Origin: Limnanthes douglasii subsp. nivea
Lineage: Eukaryota > Streptophyta > Magnoliopsida > Brassicales > Limnanthaceae
NCBI GenBank assembly: GCA_036936605.1
Contig: JAUPFV010000004.1
Span: 124,187,706 to 124,251,705 of the forward strand
DNA: 64,000 nt
Direction: 5' to 3'
Part shown: positions 57,940 through 64,000 of the stretch, piece after piece
Numbering within the stretch: position 1 is the stretch's first letter
How the letters are laid out: each line of letters opens with the position of its first letter
The notes under the pieces: model-generated
The model's input: only the letters and a program-made list of their open reading frames with translations
The model's database searches: none
Told to the model about the DNA's origin: nothing
Translations under genes and position numbers: made by a program

Positions 57940-60000
57940 AAGTCCCTTTTTAATCACCCTCAAACCCTCTTACTGACCAGATAACCCATATAATACTGCA
58001 CAATACCCACAATGATCATTAGGTCTACCGCCGTTGATACCAGTTATAAAAGGTCTGAAATGATAAGGAAACCATCGTAAATATCTTTTCAAATTGTTAT
58101 ATATTTGTTTCGAACCGGTAATGGATATTGGTACGCTATTACTAGATAGCGATGTCATCAAAAGAGTTCAAAGTATAGTAGGTATATTTTCACGAATGGT
58201 ATTACCACTAAGAATTACTTTACGAACGGTAACCTTCGAAGTTTTAAAAGGGTTTAGTACCGAAGCTTCACCTGCTTTATTAGTATCTTCCCCATGTTCC
58301 CACTGAGATTTATCTCATTTAGAGGATGATGCATCAATAACTAATTTTTGTTTGACATGTGTACGACCGTGATGTTTCTGTTTATCTAATGATTCTAAAA
58401 GCGAGGATATCTTTGGATAAACAACTTCAAACTATTTCTTGTAAATGTGTTCTATACGTCTTTTATCATTGGTGAGTATTACACCATTTACAATTGTATC
58501 TATTTTTTTATTTTAGAAGCTCTATCATGGTTAAGTTTGTACTTGTCAATATATCTAACCTCTTTCAATGATCTGGAAAAGATTCTAAAGGCGCAACTAT
58601 TCCACTATATACTCACTCACAAATATGGTGCCAACACGATATACCGTGCGTAGATCTTATCAAACAAGTTTAAATTTCATTGGTTATATAATGTTTTACA
58701 TCCACCCCAATGTCATCGAATTTCTCAAAATCTTTAGCACTTTCTAATTCAGTAAGAAAGAGTTGTAAAGTTATGTCGGAAACCTTATCTCTAATTTGGT
58801 CGAACACTTTTCAAATGAGTATCTAATTTCATAATGTTAGAGTTCAATAAGTGAATGCACCATGTTCTAAAATAACTCGAATTTAAGCTTGCTAATACAT
58901 ATATAGTTAAAATAAGCACTCTGCACCCGGTTAGTTGTGTCATGTCTCGAATACATGAACTTGTTTGTTTTCCAAACCATAAATTTATTAGTGTATCGGT
59001 CAAGTCAAGACTTTTCAGTGTATTTGATTGCAAGATGATAGTTTTTGTAGTCACGCGGCATCTCAATCCTAGCATGATCAAATTCAATTTATGATACCGC
59101 GTACGCTATCTTTTTGCACGCAGAAACAGATAAAGTATGAACGATTTTCTGATTAAATTACTTCATAGTATTCCCTTGGATGTTTTGGTTTATGTGTCAT
59201 CGACATAACATGTGTGTTGTCTTTGAGAACACTAGTTCTAAAGCGGTGATCAATGTTAAGTCTATATCTATAAAAATCACGGGGGGATCTTCAATTCCGT
59301 GAGATACAATTAATGATTTTAAACAATATAATTCTCATTTGAAATTGTTTAATTTCTCTCTAAACATAAACACATAACCAACGCAATAACTCAAACTAGT
59401 AGATGTCACACCTACAATCTCAAACAACGACATATCATGTCTTATTGTCTTGTAAGTGTTATCCATTATCAACATTATTGGAAATAACTGTAGCAAATCC
59501 ACACTAACTGGATCCGGAGAAAAAATATATCAGTAATGAATAACTTTCATCTTCGCTAGATTTATTCCATTCAAAATAATTATGTTTTTTTAGATCTCTT
59601 AACAAGTATTACAACTGTGACCTACTGGCTTTCTCCAACATCTGGTTTTTCTGCCTAGCATTGTAGATTGTCCGCATGGAAGAAATATTTTCTTCATTCA
59701 ACATTTTAACTTCGTTCAAAATTTATTTATGACAAGTCCCCATGAAGGTCGAACGTTCTAAAATTTCCAAATCTTCTTCATTCAAGCGACCTGCGTATGA
59801 ATGATCATCTAAGTGTTTATAATTTTCAGGGTTGTGAATTCCAACTATAACTTCTAACGACCATTGATCTAGAGTTATCATCGCACCCTTAAGCTGGAAG
59901 GGACAACCGTAATTTACCGTCAGATTTCTTTTAAGATTTTTTTTCGAGTACCGCTCGAGTATACTTTTTTGACATTTCGCACTCAAAGAATATTCAAGGA
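57940..60000 (-). pseudogene. MULE transposase with C-terminal OTU-like domain, broken
   Basis: N-terminal part at 59986-59723: YGCPFQLKGA, WSLEVIVGIHN, HSYAGRLNEED, the usual start of plant MULE transposases. The MULE domain core is read through shifts at 59680-59350 (RTIYNARQKNQMLEKASRSQ, then LFPIMLIMDNTYK and EIVGVTSTSLSY). A middle part (59090-58700) is heavily decayed. Near the end, LVIDASSSK..SQWEH (58340-58300) precedes the OTU-like segment at 58161-57970 (FRPFITGING, DHCGYCAVLYGLSG). The MULE enzyme cuts and joins element ends; the OTU part resembles a cysteine protease with D-x-x-C. At least eight stops or shifts show it is inactive. Confidence 0.65.
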
Positions 60001-60289
60001 TTATTTTTATTATCTATCTTATAGCGACGTTTTATGTTGATAACTAAATCATTTTGTGATCTGGTATTCTTAACTCATTTAATCAATCTGTCTTGCGTAT
60101 TGAGAAAAACATATAAGTGTAGTCAATACTAAAATCTTCAACCGAGACATCTGTAGCATCCTTAGACTTATAATACCAAAATCTAAAATAAAAATCAAAG
60201 TAGGTAAGTAGACAAAAATTATTAAAACTGGTGGAAATAACGATTCGAACCAATGGTTAAGTTTTAAAGTTTGATTGTTTTGTGGTCAC

Positions 60290-60585
60290 GCACCATCAGT
60301 TCAGTTGTTCTTAAATGATGTTTTAAGGTCAAAAAACCGATGTCCATGAAACCATGCACCATCGGTTCAGGGTCCCAGAACCGGTGGTGCAAGGCCTCAG
60401 AGCCGATGGTTTTAAAGCCTTGCACCAAGGGTTCAGGGACCCTGCACCATCCGTGTAGGGACCATACACCATTGGTTCACGGATCTTACACTCGTGGTAC
60501 AAGGAGCTAGATTTGATTATAGTGTACCTCTGCACTATCAACTCTAGCTCATACAACCGGTGGTGTGTAGGTGCACCACCACCGG
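60290..60585. repeat. Cluster of GCACCATCGGTTCAGGG motifs, right block
   Basis: At least six variants in both orientations, for example GCACCATCGGTTCAGGGTCC, GAACCGGTGGTGCAAGGCC, GCACCAAGGGTTCAGGGACC, CACCATTGGTTCACGG. Neighbouring copies can pair with one another, so the block could form hairpins. GC-rich against its surroundings. Confidence 0.7.
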
Positions 60586-61059
60586 GAAAAAAACTATCAC
60601 ATTTTTCGGCGAGTGAAGCTACTCCTCTAGCAAATGAACCTCATTATCCACCTCCGGAGAACGTAACTCCTCCATGGAAATCCCATCTTCTAGTTGAGTC
60701 ATATTTTAGTTTGTGTTTTTAAGAGAATTTTAACAAAAATGAATAACAAGTTTGAATGTTGATAAAAAAATTGAATATTGAAGAACTAGTTAACAATTTG
60801 GAAGAACATCTAAAATTGTAAAAAAAAACAAGTTTAATTTTAGAAGATGAAAGTTGTTTTTTGGGTTGGGTTAGTAAATAAAAATTATTTTAAAATTGGG
60901 TGAGAATAACATATATTTATTATTTTATCTTCATGAGTGACAGTTTCGTAAATAAATCCAAGTTTGGGGTAAATTTAGTATCTAAAAAGTCAAACATTGG
61001 GTAAATCTAATTTTTGGGTGGGGTTATATAAGTATTGGATGAAAATAACTTCACGCATA
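60586..61059. other. Right end region of the MULE remnant
   Basis: 60600-60710 reads as a possible short frame with PPPENVTPPW, not recognised. 60720-60960 is AT-rich. 61006-61049 holds the candidate inverted end. Confidence 0.35.
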
Positions 61060-62140
61060 TTTGAAATCTACTATAACATTTATAAATATAACTATTATGG
61101 TTGGTTGACCCGTATATAATTGTTTTTGGTATTTTTACAATAATTTTGTTTGTTTGTGTTTTTATAAATTTTAATATACGAATCCACCCGTTTTTTTTAT
61201 ATTTTTTTTATTACAATATATTTCCCTGGTTTCTAAGAATATTATTACTTTTGTATTATTTTTTATTTGGAGTTCCAACTTTTAATTTATCATTTTTACC
61301 AATTATGTTTTTGCTATATTTAGCTAAACATATAAACACGTCACCAAATTGAGATAATATATCGAAAACTAAGTATCTTGTAAGCATTAGTCTTTAAAAA
61401 ATCAAAACTAGTTGTTAAAACATCCAGATTAATGTATTTTTTTCCAAGATGAAACCCAATTATTGTATCAGATGACCATGTGGTCCTTATCAGTGATGTG
61501 CATCAACAATTCGACGAGCAAAGGACCATGATCTCTAATGGCGCACATTGCGTTTAAAGTATTGGAAAACTTTGTGTTATGTCGTTTTTTCTATCATGAC
61601 ACACTAATGAGAAATGAGATTATGCAACCTCATTTATGATCAAGCAATGACATCAGAATTATTTCATATGGGATCCTGCGTCATAGCGTTATCACAATAA
61701 TAATTTCAGGGTGAGAGAGTCTAAGTAGCAATTTGATCACGAGCCAACCATCAAATCTAATAAATGTCGCACTTACAGTGATTGTTTATGATATGTCAAA
61801 AGGACTTGAACCTTTTATCTCACTATTACATGAATAAAAAATGTGTAACACACATGTCTTAACCTTATCAGACTAAATACATGAATTGAAACGCCCAAAA
61901 TTGCTAACCTAGTCCAAAATTAGTTATGTTGAACCACTCACCTAGGTCAATATGCCTATCCACCAATTGTCCAAAAGAAACTGCACATACTATCATATGA
62001 CTTAAACTTGCCATAATCATCCACCACAACTCACCACCAACTTTGATGGACTAACGTACATAAACTACCTAAGAAAATCCTAGATGAGCCATAATTCAAC
62101 ATCCTTTCATCATCATTTACCGCAAAAATACTCTAAGGAG
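61060..62140 (+). repeat. Diverged direct repeat, copy 2
   Basis: Same order of motifs as copy 1 (53217-55430) and the same orientation, without the 1.17-kb insertion. It begins directly after the right MULE end. Non-coding. Confidence 0.65.
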
Positions 62141-62607
62141 AACTTCTATCCAAATTCAAATAATACAAGATGGATAAATAAGATGGGACTAGATACCTCG
62201 AGGATCACGTTTGGAATTTCAAAAATGAGATGCTCAGATTTAGAGGAATGTTATTCTCATTATTTTATAAATTTTAAGAGTAATGTTTTAATATAATTTA
62301 ACTAGTTACCCTCTATAAGCATTCGTAACTCTAAAATATAATAAACAACCTTCCAAAACCAATTCAATGACAATAAATTCATAAAATACACAGTAATTAT
62401 ATCATCCATTACAAGAATAAACTCAATGTGAGCCTCTGAGCATATACTCAGAGGTTCGTCCAAACCAAGAACAGTTTAGAGAACTATTATGAGCTTGTCT
62501 CCTACGTGTCTTACATGCATGGAATATTATCGGGAATCATGATATAAGATATAATAAATATGAAGCCCTTGACCTTTGGCAAATTGTCAACCTGTGTCGA
62601 TGGTCAT

Positions 62608-62728
62608 AAATATTTACCTTTCTTATTATATAACATCTAATGTCAATAATCCTTTCACAATGGCTCTGTAAATGTTTACATTTATTACTATATAACATCT
62701 AATGTCAATAATCCTTTCAAAATGGCTC
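62608..62728. repeat. 61-bp tandem duplication
   Basis: ATAACATCTAATGTCAATAA then TCCTTTCA.AATGGCTC occurs at about 62630 and 62691, with matching ATATTTAC / ATGTTTAC stretches before each copy. Confidence 0.75.
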
Positions 62729-62759
62729 CCTTTCAAGCCTCTAAGACCTAGGCCAAACC

Positions 62760-64000
62760 TATATAAAATCTAAATATCAGAACTAGGGCTACCAAGGATC
62801 AGGAAAAATAACAATAGAAAGTAGAAGTCGATGATTGAGAATATGAAGGTAATCTTCGATTTGACCAAAACTTTGGTGATATATTGAAGCCCAAGAAGAT
62901 ATGGAATCCCGAAGAGGAGTGTAATCAGAGAAAGTTCTGAAAATACCACAATGTTGTACGATATTTAAAATAGAAACTCCCATATCGTAAATAAGAAGGT
63001 TTAGAACATGATTTCCCTAGGAAAGGTAATAGAGTTTTTGAAATATGGTATATGGGCCAAACTAAAAGAATTTTCTATTGAACCTCAACAACATGCGTGA
63101 GCCGGACCCAACATATCATAGTTATAGGAAAATCTCTCAAGACTTTGAAAAACTCATATTCAATGCACTTTTACCTCGGTGCACTTTTATAAGAACTCAT
63201 ATCCAAACATAAACTTTGATGATAATAATCTTTGGAGAGTCGTACCACAAGAGAAAAATATCATCAACATAACTGATATTGCAGGGGTCTAGGTTAGAAG
63301 GATTATGATAAACATAATGAGTTTGGTCAACCTCATGTTCAAAAGCACCATCTAAAAGAGTTTGGAATTGATTCAATTGGACGAAAAAACTCAGTTAGAG
63401 GCTAACTCAAACTCGATGTAGTTTTGTACTCGTATAAATATATAAAACATGTATAATGTATGTCCATGCTTCTAAGTGATCCCTCATCATACAATGTGAG
63501 ATTTGGTAGACCTTGGCTCGAACAGATGCATAGAATAATATCAAAAATAGATTAATGCCTCTACTACAGTATCAGTGGTCACCTAGTATGCTCATAAACT
63601 AAAATGGATTTTATGAGAATTTTACATTACTTTTTTTGCACTCAAGGAGTAGAAACCACCATATAAGTTCATCCTACGATATAGTTGATCTAAGAGAGGT
63701 CTCCCACTTTTTCAAAGCGAGGGAGGAGGGAGGAAGTTAAAATTATAATTATGAGCATACAAAGTTATTCACGTTGATGTCGTATAAGTTATCGGTACAT
63801 AACATGTTTTGGTTGATCAGATATAAAAATAAAAATATATTCCTAAAAAAACTTTAATTAGAAGTATATATAACTTTAAAGTTAGTTTTTTGAGCTTCAA
63901 AATAAGTGATCAATAGTCTAACAAAAAATAATAATCATGTTAGAAGCGAGAAAAGATCGACTTAGATACCTATTTAGAAAATTAAGCACCGATTAACGCT
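62760..64000 (-). other. Unresolved region with a possible coding relic
   Basis: In one - strand frame 63380-63215 reads LLDGAFEHEVDQTHYVYHN and ISYVDDIFLLW; 62983-62789 in the same frame reads MGVSILNIVQHCGIFRTFSD and on for 64 codons. The YVDD box hints at a reverse transcriptase, but the flanking residues do not match a family I can name and several stops intervene. The rest (63400-64000) is AT-rich with nothing recognised. Confidence 0.25.

Larger units (their letters stand above)
55432..61049 (-). mobile_element. MULE (Mutator-like) element remnant with OTU-type transposase
   Basis: Bounds are set by candidate inverted ends. TTCATCCAAAAGAGGTATAA then GCCCACCCA at 55467-55495 faces, in reverse complement, TTCATCCAATACTTATATAA then CCCCACCCA at 61014-61043. 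A second left motif (TTTCACCCAATTTGGGTCTA) lies at 55433. Inside are a - strand transposase relic, two GCACCATCGGT-rich blocks near the ends and a promoter-like region at the left. Ends are degenerate and no 9-bp target duplication was identified, so the limits are tentative. Confidence 0.45.

Noticed and set aside
1..64000. tRNA, rRNA, CRISPR, bacterial operon or organelle sequence
   Set aside because: None was seen. Split genes, plant LTR elements and KCS/ERD6 families place the window in a plant nuclear genome.

Overview
The window is nuclear DNA of a flowering plant, most likely a eudicot. It is AT-rich. Its one split gene has 18 short exons with standard GT/AG introns, and about three quarters of the rest is layered, decaying transposable elements. 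Only two cellular genes look intact. The first is an ERD6-like monosaccharide transporter (1546-6035, + strand, 486 residues, ERDL4/ERDL6 type). The second is an intronless 3-ketoacyl-CoA synthase (50961-52529, - strand, 522 residues, KCS4/KCS9 type). No tRNA, rRNA or CRISPR array was seen. The family of plant cannot be named from this sequence alone.

Layout. 1-1545: repeats and the leader of the transporter. 6036-8880: AT-rich spacer with a fold-back element (6870-7470), a degenerate minisatellite (7960-8352) and an AT-rich direct-repeat array. 8885-15109: remnant of a Tat-like Ty3/gypsy element (C, + strand). 15247-35664: a second Tat-like element (A, - strand) with target duplication GATAT. 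A is split by a third, related element (B, 23176-33499, - strand) with target duplication GTATT. 35860-49000: two L1-type LINE remnants on the - strand, the larger one split by a small chromovirus (D, 43205-48566, target duplication GCTTC). 50961-52632: the KCS gene and its promoter. 53217-62140: two diverged direct repeats around a Mutator-like (MULE) remnant whose transposase ends in an OTU-like domain. 62760-64000 is largely unresolved.

The most interesting content is in A, B and C. Each carries an extra gene between the 3' end of pol and the 3' LTR, in antisense to gag-pol. In all three this gene has the same domain order: a start related to MFTARNALVK, a low-complexity linker, a conserved middle domain, a coiled coil and a conserved C-terminal block. 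In all three it has one small spliceosomal intron (78, 80 and 84 bp) at the same place. In A and B it has its own TATA box about 95-105 bp before the ATG. An antisense intron cannot be removed from the element's genomic RNA, which explains why it survives retrotransposition. The pol and antisense genes converge on a spacer that holds perfect short hairpins in A and B and, in C, an eight-copy array whose unit can fold into a three-way junction. Extra antisense ORFs are known in the Tat lineage; the conserved intron, promoter and hairpin spacer are the parts worth checking. All three copies here are broken by stops and frameshifts.

By eye the two LTRs of D differ least, those of B more and those of A most. 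This agrees with the nesting (B inside A, D inside a LINE). Similarity statements are by-eye readings, not alignments.
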